From positions 196,333,310-196,397,309 of the forward strand of contig OV884056.1 of the NCBI GenBank assembly GCA_930367215.1: a stretch of 64,000 bases of DNA. Reading direction: 5' to 3'. The position numbers were made by a program, and so were the translations under genes. Each line of letters begins with the position of its first letter. Position 1 is the first letter of the stretch. Shown here piece after piece: positions 1 through 9,918 of this stretch. The notes beneath the pieces are model-generated. The model saw only the letters and a program-made list of their open reading frames with translations, had not been told where the DNA came from and ran no database searches. The DNA comes from Pollenia angustigena. Its lineage: Eukaryota > Arthropoda > Insecta > Diptera > Polleniidae.

Positions 1-255
1 TCGTCGTCGCAACTTCTACACAAGTCATCGTTTTACAATTGGTCAGTTTTGACGGCTTTAAAGCCCGCTGAGTTCTTTTTATATCTATAATGGGCACATA
101 AGACGAAATTTGTGTGCGAAAAGTTGCTTACTCCTCGAGAGCGAAACACCTTTATCATATGTTTAATCGTTCCAATCAAGATGGTGCCTGAACGCGCCAA
201 CGAGTCAGCCATACAGTTTTAGTGTATGCCGCTGTGTCCACGGACTCATTTAAGG

Positions 256-440
256 CTAATAATTTAATGGGTAGCTATCTCCTCCAGAGGCATCCGGCAT
301 TCTTGGATAGTTCTCAATGTGATAAACACATTCTCCAGGGATCTTTCTATCGCTTATTATGAAAATATCCCTGCCAGATATCTCACCATACCTTATGTGC
401 CTCCCTATTTTATTATTAAAACATCTTTTCGAATGTGCTT
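256..440 (-). CDS. possible 3' terminal exon of an unidentified host gene
   Basis: On the minus strand, an open frame of about 61 codons ends at a TAG (256-258). It starts just after a pyrimidine-rich stretch ending in CAAAG (about 441-460), which reads well as a 3' splice acceptor. The predicted peptide ends in PRMPDASGGDSYPLNY. It has mixed, non-repetitive composition, including two Cys, and its codons are less AT-biased than the surrounding DNA, which is unlike the low-complexity frames elsewhere here. I do not recognise the family. The upstream exon would lie to the right, where piggyBac and satellite-like sequence begins, so it would be far away or lost. It could equally be a chance frame or an exon relic. 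Calling it an exon is inference; the open frame and acceptor-like sequence are seen directly. Confidence 0.3.
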
Positions 441-479
441 CTTTGAAGCAAAAAATAAAATAAGCTAGCAATATATTTT

Positions 480-1020
480 ATAAGACAACATAAATTTCAG
501 TACTAAAAGAAAAAAGATTAACCCTCATATTCAGGTTTATAACAGGTTTATGAAACGAATATTCTATGAAAATTTGTTTAATGGGAAATTATTTCGCCGA
601 ATTAGCCGAATGTGTTGATTTTATTTCTTCAATATCTCGAAAACTTCTTTACATACGAAGATGATTTTAATGTCATTTAAAAAGAGAATACTTGGGGCTA
701 CAAACCATATATTGAAAAAAATATCTGCAAAATATTATATTTTAAAAACGGACTTAGTCAAAAACCTATTTTTTAATTTGGCTAATTTTTTTTATATAAT
801 ACCTCAAACTGTTCTTTAAAAATCCTGGAACTTTGAAGGAGGTGGTTTTTTTCTTTCTTAAGATATGATTGTTTTACTTTCGCAACCTTTAAAAAAATAA
901 TCTTACAATAGAATTTTAATATTGTAATCTTGAGCAATAAGTACACTGTGCTTGTTGCAAAAAACAGACAAGCTGGGCACCTGGCATTTTGACCTGATTG
1001 GGGCACGCTGAATCCTGTGG
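480..1020. other. AT-rich non-coding DNA, no gene seen
   Basis: This is AT-rich sequence with short homopolymer runs. Nothing in either strand looks coding. A phrase around 627-690 (AATATCTCGAAAAC...) is loosely shared with 23,430 and 29,725, so part of it is probably an old repeat. Confidence 0.5.
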
Positions 1021-1145
1021 TGCTTACCGTTTTTAAGGTTAGCTCTTGCTTTCAAGATATACAGTTATTTCCAAAATGTAGGAGGTTGCATTGCATATAT
1101 TCGCGTAACTCAAAAACGGTCCAGTTTATTGAAATTACAAAAAAA
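1021..1145 (+). repeat. diverged monomer of a ~160-bp repeat family
   Basis: The sequence contains the phrases TTCAAGATATACAGTTATTT, AGGAGGTTGCA and TTCGCGTAACTCAAAAACGG. The same phrases occur in the same order in the tandem dimers at 27,181-27,491 and 33,480-33,795. This is a single, more diverged copy lying just left of the piggyBac-like element. Confidence 0.6.
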
Positions 1146-1938
1146 ACGAAATTAAATCGACTGCATAAAAACTCAATAGAACCTTAAATTCAACATTCAC
1201 CTTAATCCTTTGACGGCCATAGGCAAACATACTTGCCCAGGGGATTTTGCGTCATATAATTGTTCACGTAAAAGATAGAGTAAATATGTTCAAAACGGAT
1301 TTGTAGCGGAGGGTTGGGGCAACAAAAATGTGGCAAGTGGTAGGGGCCTATCTGGTCCCATTTGCCCACTAGGAGGCCTCAAATTTGGCCAAAAAGTCGC
1401 CTTACTTCAGGGGGGTGCTGCGGGGAGGGCGTAGGGCGCACTTGGCTAAAACTCGGGTATATTTTGGAGGCACCTCTTACCTTTCAAAATATATATGGGA
1501 GAAGTATGTGTTAATTTCAACCTGCCCGCATTTACACCAAATATGTTTGGCAAGTATGTTTGCCTGTGGGTTGAAACGAAAAAAAACGCACCTAAAAATA
1601 ATCTAAATATTTTTTTTTATTTTCATCATTGTATGTATGTGTGTATATACATAGTTTTACGTTGTTTTTTTTTAAGTCAATTGAACAAAACGCATCTTGT
1701 CTGTTATTGTTTTAAGTTCAAAGTTTTTTTTTGCGCTGATTGTTAGTTTGTTTTTATTCATTTCTTATTCGAAATCAATCAGGGCATACGTATTTCGTGC
1801 ACTACTATTCGAAAGTGTATTATTGTTGTATTTCGAGTGTTATTTTTTTGGTTATTATAAATAAAAAATTTAAATGAGTTTTGCGACACCAATGATAATG
1901 AGGAAGAAGCTGCTGCATATATAAGTATGTACATATAT

Positions 1939-2903
1939 GGATGAAGAGGGCATCGTTTTGCTAGAAAATGACGCTTTGGAAATCCAAGAGGATGAGCCCA
2001 TAGAAGTTGTTAGTGAAGTAACTAATTCTATAGAATCTCCTGTAATTAAAAAGGCTCGCGTTGGTGGTAAAGCGGTACAAGTTGCGGTAGAGGATTAGCC
2101 AATTGCATTGACTTCAAATGCTGCAGTAATACTAGAAAAGCCGGCACTTTTTATACCACCAGAGAAGACTTTCTGGTTCAGAGAGACGCTTGCCTATAAA
2201 AACCCCGTTTTCATCGGATTTCAGGAGAATTGCATATATGAACATTCACAAGTTCTAAAACCCATTGTAAATGCATATGTGGAAATGCAAGTTTTTATAT
2301 TGTTTATATTGTATTTATATTGTATAGTAGTTACTATTTTTCTATACTTTTTTGGTTTCAGAAATGTGCATAATGATAGTACAGCAGTCCAACCCAACAA
2401 CCCAACTGTGGTGTGCAAAGTGAAGCGGCGGGACAAGCAGTTGGTTGTCCAGCACTACAACAAGGGAATGAGAGGTGTCGATCTCATGGACCAACAAAAG
2501 GTTATGAGTATGATCGCAGAAGCAAATGGCGGGTATATATTCGATTTTCTCTTTGATCTCTTCGAAATATGCGTCCATAATAGCTACGTGATATATAGCA
2601 AACTCATGTTGGCTAACAGCTTCGCGACAAAAGTGGCCTCGATTGATTTTCGGGCAGCTTTAGCAAAGGAATTAATTAATGACTTCTGTTGAAGACCGCG
2701 CAGATTCCCGGAAGCAACCAGAACTGGAAGTATCTCTCTAAAAAAGCTGAAGTCTTTCCATAAAATGGAAAAACGTGAAAATTGGAAACGATGCCTTCGT
2801 TGTGCCAGCTATGGCAAATATAGCCTCACAAATGTATTTTGTACTATATGCAATGTATTTCTCTGCTTAACATCACGTGACTGTTTTGGCAAATACCACG
2901 TAT
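1939..2903 (+). pseudogene. piggyBac-like transposase remnant (DDE_Tnp_1_7 type)
   Basis: An acidic N-terminal segment starts MDEEGIVLLENDALEIQEDE at 1939 and stops at a TAG near 2096. A second open frame (2108-2692) contains NVHNDSTAVQ and YNKGMRGVDLMDQQK, the hallmark late block of piggyBac transposases, followed by a helical stretch ending in NSYVIYSKL. Continuing in another frame (about 2745-2903) is a Cys-rich tail, RCASYGKYSL..CTICNVFLC..CFGKYH, which is the C-terminal zinc-binding domain of this family. The three pieces lie in order but in different frames, and the central catalytic Asp-containing region is absent. A stretch encoding hydrophobic residues (2288-2361) looks like an old intron, but splicing at any visible donor gives an immediate stop. 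The gene is dead. Confidence 0.8.
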
Positions 2904-2949
2904 AGGACTTACTTAAATTGTTAGTTATTTATAAATTACTTTTTAAATA

Positions 2950-3446
2950 CAGTAGAATCCCAATTATTCGTAATCGCAAGGGACCGGTAATTTCTTACGA
3001 ATTATAGGGCTTTTCGATCTAGCGGGGTTTCGATTTAACGGGGTTAAAATAAAATAATTACGAATAAACGGTGTTTTTCAATTTATTTACTAAAACGATA
3101 AAAAAAAAACAAAAAAACAATTGTTATGCATGTAACAAACTGATCTTAAGAAAATAAATCCACACACAAGCAAAAACCCACGCAAAAATAAAATAGTGGT
3201 AAACAAAAAACATTCTTTCCATGTTTTTGTTGTTTTTATTACGAATTATAAGTGGTAGTTAGCAAACAATTACGATTTACAAGAGGTAAAGAAGATTTTA
3301 TTTGAAAAAAAAAATACGAATTATCGAGGGGACCAAAATGTATGGAAATTTTATGAATTAACGAGATTATTTCAAGGGACCGACAGTTTATTACGAATTA
3401 TCGGTAATTACGATTTATCAGGGTACGAATTATCGGGATTTGACTG
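2950..3446. mobile_element. pogo/Tigger-like MITE nested in the piggyBac-like element
   Basis: The ends are inverted: ACAGTAGAATCCCAATTATT on the left and AATCCCGATAATTCG (reverse complement) on the right, both starting CAGT. TA flanks both sides (2948-2949 and 3447-3448), as expected of Tc1/mariner-superfamily insertions. The CAGT.GAAYCCC style of end is that of pogo/Tigger elements. The interior repeats the phrase ACGAATTAT many times and has no coding potential. It is inserted just past the piggyBac transposase tail, so it is younger than that element. Confidence 0.75.
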
Positions 3447-4070
3447 TAGTTTAAATAAATAAAATTGTATAAAACATTATATTTTTCAATTTAATTTTTT
3501 GGATAAAAAATTGTCTTTCAGCCTATAGGCAACTATATTTGCCAAGCAAAAAAGGGGGCAAGGAGAAGGAAAAGGGGTCAAATTTTTTTAACGTTACTAT
3601 TATTGAGCCATATATTATGAATATAAGAAAAAATCGCTTCGGCAGAAAAAGTCTGGTCCTCAAAGGGTTAAGCCTCTATTAAAGTTGTTTCTAATATGAT
3701 AATAAACAGACTTAAAGCAAGCAACTCCATGAATAGCAAACTACAAAATTTGGCATAAGCTACTTTTCCATATTGATAATTCCAAAGTGTTGAACGTGAC
3801 AGTCGTACGCATCAAAAATGCATTAACATTTTAAGGAAAAATCTTTTTACATTTTCTTAACCCTTAAATTATAGCACTAAGAAAGCACTGTTATCTATGC
3901 TTAAGTTTATGGAGGGCGCGATTCTAGGTCAAAGATAATGGCAAAAGAAGTAACGGTTCGAACGTGAAAAAAAACAGAAGTAGTTTTTTTGGCCATGTAT
4001 AAAAAGGCGTAATTCAGCGAAACCTGGCACAATTTTTTAGTCAAACTACTTTAAGAATTTTACGTTGCGA

Positions 4071-4342
4071 CCCAGTAAAAACTTCGCCTACTTTTTCAAA
4101 CCGAATACCTTCTTTAACTCATTATTATGGAGCTTTGTTCTATAACTACATCTACAACAACTTCTATAACTACTTTTTTGTGGATGTATGTAGGTAAAAA
4201 AATAATGACTTACTTTTGAATGCGTTCATTTTGGGGTCATCCTCTGTAAAATTCATTGGTTCTTTCAGTAGAATTGTAAGTAGCGCTCTTATGTTTTTCG
4301 GATTACTCAACACATTATTTTGTAGGCGAAGTTTTTACTGGG
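4071..4342. mobile_element. MITE with CCCAGTAAAAACT inverted ends
   Basis: Begins CCCAGTAAAAACTTCGCC and ends with the reverse complement GGCGAAGTTTTTACTGGG. The interior carries the phrases TGAATGCGTTCATTTTGGG and ACTCAACACATTATTTTGTAGG, shared with the 441-bp copies at 23,915 and 30,209. This copy is shorter and not clearly flanked by TA. The short frame inside it (4216-4440) is repeat sequence and not a gene. Confidence 0.75.
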
Positions 4343-6650
4343 GATGTCTTGGTTTGATTCCAAAAACTTCTGTGTTTTCTTTTTTTAAGCCAAAATCTGG
4401 GTCGATACCTGACATTTCGAACGTGAAATGTTTTCCGTAATAATTTAACTGAATAATGATCTAAATAAAATAAAAACTTACCGTTAATCCGAATAACATA
4501 TTTCTCTTTGAACTCTTAGATTACAACTCATGTAAGAAAATTTTGTTGGAATAATTTTTATCGAATATCACCTCTTTTAAGAAAGATAAATATTAAAGAA
4601 AACATACAATAAAACATTCTCACATATAAGAATTTACGTTTGCACAACTTTGCAGTCAGATTGGTCATCTAAGTGAAAAAATTATGAGTTAATTTATAAA
4701 ATTAGTAAAATCTAAATATTTCTCTATAACAATATCGTAAAATAATCAGCTTTTAATAACTTTTAAATTTTCGGTCACGGTGGACATTTTGACGGAAATG
4801 CCCATATTGGCATATATAAACTAAAATTGAGATTTTTAAAACCCTGCTTTTGAAGACAAAATCGAATTCTATAAAAAAAACTACAATCAAATTTGGAACC
4901 TTCAATCATACAAAAAAAGATAAAATTGAACTTAATAAAAAATAAAAACGAATAAAACTTACTACACAAATTTTACACTTTAAAAAAGGCGCAACTTAGT
5001 ACAGCGTATAGTTTAAATATCGCTTAAAATATATATTTTTAGACGTAAGAGGCAAATAATGATAAAATTGAGATAATTATATAAACCCTTTTAACCCTAA
5101 TTCAAGCAATTACTTGGCTAAATGGAATGAAAGAGCTGCGATTTAGGCTTAAGTTAGACTCTGATAAAGACAAACGGTTATACTATTAAATCCCTTTGAT
5201 AAAAAATAAAATTGGAATATATAATTAAAGATAAAAAACAACTTTATAAAAAGATTTAAAAAAAAGCTTGATGCTGTAAAAGCTACAGTACGTGTACTTG
5301 ATTTTTAAAATGATTATACCAAGAAATATTAGTCATACGTTCTATAACTAGTTTCCTTCCCTCTCACAAAAATGGAAATATGAAATTTTTTATTTCATTC
5401 GCAATTTTCTTCCATTTATTTCACTTAATATTGTAGTCGTCGCTAATGTCTATGAATATATTGCATGAAACTGTCATTTATGGATTTGTTGATGTCAGGT
5501 AAAAATGAAAATGAAACGAAGGTATAGTAAATGGGAAATGAAGTGAAAATCTTGTTTTCCTTTTTTGTTATATTGGCCATGCAAACTGTCTGTACTGATA
5601 ATAGAATTTGTAACACAATAGATTATAACGATTTAGAATTATTGCTAAGAAAGAAGCACTCATACAAACTGCACACACAAACTTACTCACTTGCACAAGA
5701 AAAAGGAAATATTCATCAATGGAAAACCACAATAGATGTTATATTTTTCAAAAAAGATTTATTGCTTTTGTATGATTAATAGTGAATTATAAATGAAAGA
5801 GATAGAAAATTATTAATAAAAAGAGAAAAAATAGACGAAGAAGCTGTACTACAACAACACTTTAAAAAACGTTTAAAATAAAATTATGCTTATTACAACA
5901 CTAATAGCAACAACAACCATTTCCTTAATGCCACCCACAAGTGGTTGTTTATATTGTTTTTGTTAGTGTGTCTGTTGAAAAAGTAGTTGTTTTTATTATA
6001 ACACAATAACGGAAATGAACAAGAAACTTTTCAATTGAGTTTTCCGTTATGCCTTCTTTTTCTTAACTTTTTAAAATCTTCTAAAAAGAAGACGCTGCCA
6101 GCAACATCGAAGCAAACAAGTAAGAAAAATTTATTCAATATACAGTTGTGCTTAAGAAAATAGGGAAGGTAGTCAGAATAATAAATTTTACCTTGACTTG
6201 CGACATTTTTGAATAAGACCTAAAATTTTGACATAACTATCATATCTGTGCCAAAGTCTACCAACGGGTATCCTTGCACCTGCAAGTTCTCTAGACGATT
6301 CCAATATTCCATTTCAAAATGTACAATAGATGCAATTACTATAGATTCTATTTTGGAAGATAAATCACGGGAGGCCAACTTCTACACTCATATTAAAACT
6401 TTTTGTTAATATTATCTATTGAAAACTTAGTTGAAAATAAAGAAACCTCTCAAGTAGTTAATCTGACAAAGACAGAAAATGGGGGGTTTCTCTCTATCAC
6501 GATGCGAATGCAATAACAATACAATAGCTAAATGTGATAAGAGGCCAAAGAGAGTACCTGTCTCAATCGCATTCGCAAAGCAACACTGGCAATTAAAATT
6601 AAAGATGCCGCAGATTGACAGCAATGAAATGATTAAAAAAGTGTAAAAAA
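4343..6650. other. AT-rich intergenic stretch without recognisable gene
   Basis: No frame here has convincing composition or a recognisable motif. Frames at 5531-5779 and 6427-6735 are low-complexity and hydrophobic and look accidental. One imperfect hairpin (about 5895-5980) pairs an ACACTAATAGCAACAACAACC arm with TGGTTGTTTATATTGTTTTTG...TTAGTGT around a CCACTTGTGGG-like core. Confidence 0.5.
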
Positions 6651-6654
6651 AATA

Positions 6655-6765
6655 AATTCCTTGCCTCACTAAAAATAATTTAATGAAAATTAAATTGAAT
6701 GAACTTAAACCTAATTTAAATGTCAAAAACTTCAATTAAAACCAACAGTTCAATGAAAGACCACA
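6655..6765 (+). repeat. direct repeat, copy 1
   Basis: The sequence from CTCACTAAAAATAATTTAATG through AACTTCAATTAAAACCAAC matches 7636-7715 in order and orientation with modest divergence. The pair flanks the inverted-end element at 7173-7633 and may represent a duplicated segment or two copies of an unnamed repeat. Confidence 0.55.
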
Positions 6766-7172
6766 AGTGTTATAAAAATATGTAGCTATGGCACAAGCTT
6801 TTTGTTTACATTTGTCCTTCAAGTTGTACAAAAAGGTCAACGAAAAAAGGCAAAATGGAAAAAACATAAAAACAAATGTACTTAAGTCTTCAATACAAAG
6901 TCTTGACAAAAAGTACGAAAAATAGAAGTATGGAAAGAAATGTATATAAATTGCAAATAGATAATCAATTACAGCAAATTTCGATCCACTCATTGGTTAA
7001 AGATTGATGTTTGACTATAGACAGACCGGCGGGAAAATTCTGATGATGAGAACATGGTTGTTCTCGAAACTAGTAAATTCGACCCGAGTTCAATTCTGTG
7101 TTCAGTCAAGAATAAAATTATCAAAAAAAATTTTAATTCAAATCACGTTGTAAATTCGTTCCTTCAAGCCTA

Positions 7173-7633
7173 GTACTCTGTTCAAATTTGTGAAAAATGT
7201 TGAGCAACATTGATTATTTCTCACGAAAATTTTTAAAACTCGCAAGATAGTGAACATTGATTTACCTATCTTTCGAGTTTGCAGAATTTGACGTTTTTAT
7301 TCCTTCAAAGTATGCAACATTGTTTAGCGTATGTAAATAAACCCCACATGTTTTTTACTAAAAATAATTTTTTTATTAAAAAAATATGATTTAAAAACTG
7401 TTACCGCTTTTGTGATTTTAATTTTTTATTTCTTATATTATAAAGTTCATACTTTTTTGCTTTTTCTTAGAATTCCACGTGAAATAAGTGCAGCTTACAT
7501 TATTTCGCAGTTGTAAAAAAATGTTGTCAGAAACATTTTGGAACTTGTTCACAAAATTAACAGAGTACAACTCTATCAACATTATTCACAGATTCCATCA
7601 ACAGCATTTCAGGTGAAATGTTGAACAGAGTAC
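7173..7633. mobile_element. MITE-like element with GTACTCTGTTCAA ends
   Basis: The left end GTACTCTGTTCAAATTT and the right end TTGAACAGAGTAC are inverted copies. An internal palindrome (about 7228-7285) pairs AAACTCGCAAGATAG with CTATCTTTCGAGTTT. No coding sequence and no clean target duplication are visible, so the limits are provisional. Confidence 0.45.
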
Positions 7634-7635
7634 CA

Positions 7636-7740
7636 TGCTTCACTAAAAACTATTTAATGAAAATTAAATAAACTTTAGCCTAATTAAAATATCAAAAACT
7701 TCAATTAAAACCAACACAATTGTTAGGAAAGTAAAGCCGC
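7636..7740 (+). repeat. direct repeat, copy 2
   Basis: The second copy of the segment at 6655-6765. It shares TTTAATGAAAATTAAAT and AAAACTTCAATTAAAACCAA. It begins immediately at the right edge of the GTACTCTG-ended element. Confidence 0.55.
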
Positions 7741-8026
7741 TTAAAGTGTTGTGGTTTGAACATTTAAATAAGAAAAATTTGAAGTGATAATTTGCAAAAG
7801 GCAAAAAAAAAGATGCGAAAAACAAATGCGCAAAACCATATGCTACCATTTTTCTTTTGCATCGCAATATAAGGGCTTCTCTTTGGTTTATTTTACAGAA
7901 ACATATGAGATACGTTGTTAAAAAGAAGGAGGTATTCTAAAAGTAAATCGATAAAAGATCGTACTGGTTAACTTTACAAGAAGGAATTAGATTTCGAAAT
8001 TAAGAAACCCCTATTTAGATTTATAT

Positions 8027-9225
8027 AAATTGTGGTCCAACCATAATGCAAGTTTTTTGCCTAACTGGCATTTTTTTGTTACAGAGTTCGACAATTGCAA
8101 CCATGGAGAGGTACACAATTAGCAGTGCGTTAAGAATGTTGAAGTCTTTTACAAAAATGGGCGTTCAAATTAAAAATGCATTTAGCGCACCAAATGTGTC
8201 CACAATCGGGAGTATTTTTCACAAATTTCAGCAAACCGGGTCCGCAGGAAATATGAAAACACCTGTGCATGCTCACCCACTTCGTTCTGCGGAAAACATT
8301 GCTGTTGTTCGCGATATGGTGGCAGAAGAGCCGTCAATCTCGACTCGTCGTCGTGCTCAACAATTGAAAACCTCACGAACATCACTGATGCGAATTTTGA
8401 ATAAAGATTTGAATTTTGTACGCTTACAAGGTTCAATAGACTCAAGAGCTGAAGCTAACTGACCATTTCAAACGTCATCAATACGCCGAATGGTTGGTTG
8501 AATAGACAGAAGTGAATGGTGACTTTACAAAGAAAGTCGTCTTCAGAGACGAGGCACACTTTCACCTCACTGGATTCGTTAACAAGCAGAATTGCCGCAT
8601 TTGGGCAAATGATAATCCACGAGTGATTGTTTAAAAAACGATGCATACACAAAGAGTGGTCTGGCGGTGTCATCGGGCCGTACTTGTTCGAAAATGACGT
8701 CGGCCAAGCAGTTACCGTGCATGGTGTTCGCTATTGCGAGATGATAACGGACTTTTTCTGGTCAAAAATTGTCGATATGGACTTGAACGATATGTGATTC
8801 TAACAAAGCCAACGTAACAATGACTCTTTTGCACGGAAATTACATTTCCATGTTGTCTCACGTCGTGGCAATGTTAAATGGCCGCCACTATCGTGTGATT
8901 TAAACCGTTGGACTTCTTTCGTTGGGGATATTTCAAAGAAAACGTGTACGTCAATAAGCCAAGAACTATCCAAGAGGTAAAGGATAACATAATTCGGCAC
9001 ATTAATGATTTTGAACCTCAATTATGTCTCAGAGTCATTGAAAATATGAACCCTCGGATAGAGGTATGCTGCCGAAGCCATGGCGAGCATTTCACCGATA
9101 TTTTGTTTAACATTTAGTTGTCATAGATCCTGCTATGATAATAAAAAAATATTAAGATACTTTAGTGAAACATTTTTTTTATTATTTCCAATTAACATCG
9201 TGCATTTCGGTTGGACCATCCAAAT
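8027..9225 (+). mobile_element. Tc1/mariner-superfamily element, decayed
   Basis: The inverted ends share GGTCCAACC and AATGCA: TGTGGTCCAACCATAATGCA on the left (about 8031-8050) and its inverted partner GCATTTCGGTTGGACCATCC (about 9203-9222). Between them lies one degraded transposase frame. The total of about 1.2 kb is normal for the superfamily. The exact termini and TA duplication are uncertain because the flanks are AT-rich. Confidence 0.75.
8103..9117 (+). pseudogene. Tc1/mariner-type transposase, HTH (DUF4817-like) plus DDE_3-like domain, broken
   Basis: The start is placed at MERYTISSALRMLKSF (8103), the usual N-terminus of this HTH-first transposase type. The N-terminal region (to about 8445) contains the helix-turn-helix and a second helical block with AVVRDMVAEEPSISTRRRAQ and a RILNKDL ending. 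Downstream, in shifted frames with stops, lie YAEWLVE, FRDEAHFHLTGFVNKQN (the second catalytic Asp region) and finally PLDFFRWGYFKENVYVNKP (8908 onward), the conserved block after the last catalytic residue. The tail ends near IENMNPRIEVCCRSHGEHFTDILF. Several in-frame stops and frameshifts make it inactive. A DUF4817 plus DDE_3 architecture is my family-level recollection. Confidence 0.82.
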
Positions 9226-9918
9226 TTTTTCTGTAACATAGAAAGAAAATTCACTTTATTCTAATTTTCAACCAAAGTCTTGTGGAAACGTAGAGCTTAA
9301 AACAGAATAGATAAAATGTTATATGTTTTTTTCTCGCCTAAGCGAACCTTTGGGAAGAAGTGAAGATACAAAACATTCAATCCAGTTAAATGCCAAGTGT
9401 GATGCAGAGAACGGCTTTCTGCGACTCCAAAAAAATCGCAGTAAATGAACACCAACAAATACACTCGCTTGCGGTCATACAATCAAACTTGCGCAACCGC
9501 AAACATTCGCTGCTGGTTTGCAGTCATTCAAATAATGCACATCGTGCTTTGTTATTTATTCCATCGTATAGCTTCGTTTGTCAATTAAGATGTTTGTGTG
9601 TTTGGTCCGACAATGAATGTTTTGGCAAAGAAAAAAAAACATACAAACAAAAAAGCCAGAAATATTACTCATGTAGACATTCAGCAGTTACTATGTAGTA
9701 CAAGAAAAAAAATTGAAATAAAACTCACATGGCTAAAAATCACCAAGGTTGTAAATTTCAAGATTGATTTTATGCCAGAAAAAATTTTAAGCTTTAATGA
9801 TGGCTCTTAGTTTATACTTTTGCAAAATTTGTATATTAGTAAACTTTGACAGGGCAGCGCACACAATTCCAAACTTTTTTTATAAAACTGCTTTTTAGTG
9901 AATATCTTTCAGAAAACC
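9226..9918. other. non-coding stretch, nothing recognised
   Basis: Two overlapping frames (9390-9698 and 9598-9810) are open but of no recognisable family and end in low-complexity Lys-rich sequence. The part 9420-9570 is somewhat less AT-rich than its surroundings. I see no RNA gene. Confidence 0.4.

Larger units (their letters stand above)
1206..3667 (+). mobile_element. piggyBac-like DNA transposon, decayed
   Basis: The element is bounded by TTAA on both sides (1202-1205 and 3668-3671), the target duplication typical of piggyBac. Its ends are inverted copies: TCCTTTGACGGCC on the left and GGTCCTCAAAGGG on the right, matching the CCCTTTG-type ends common in piggyBac-like elements. Subterminal phrases such as ATAGGCAA recur near both ends. 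Inside are remnants of a transposase (about 1939-2903) and a nested pogo-like MITE (2950-3446). Without that insertion the element is about 1.96 kb, shorter than full-length piggyBac elements (about 2.4 kb), which agrees with an internal deletion removing the catalytic core. It is non-autonomous. Confidence 0.82.

Noticed and set aside
2288..2361. Intron in the piggyBac-like transposase, with a TTTTGGTTTCAG acceptor at 2361
   Set aside because: All visible GT donors (2252, 2267, 2279, 2291) are phase 0, and joining any of them to the acceptor gives AAA TGT GCA TAA, an immediate stop. Read-through keeps the frame open. It may be a relic but not a working intron.
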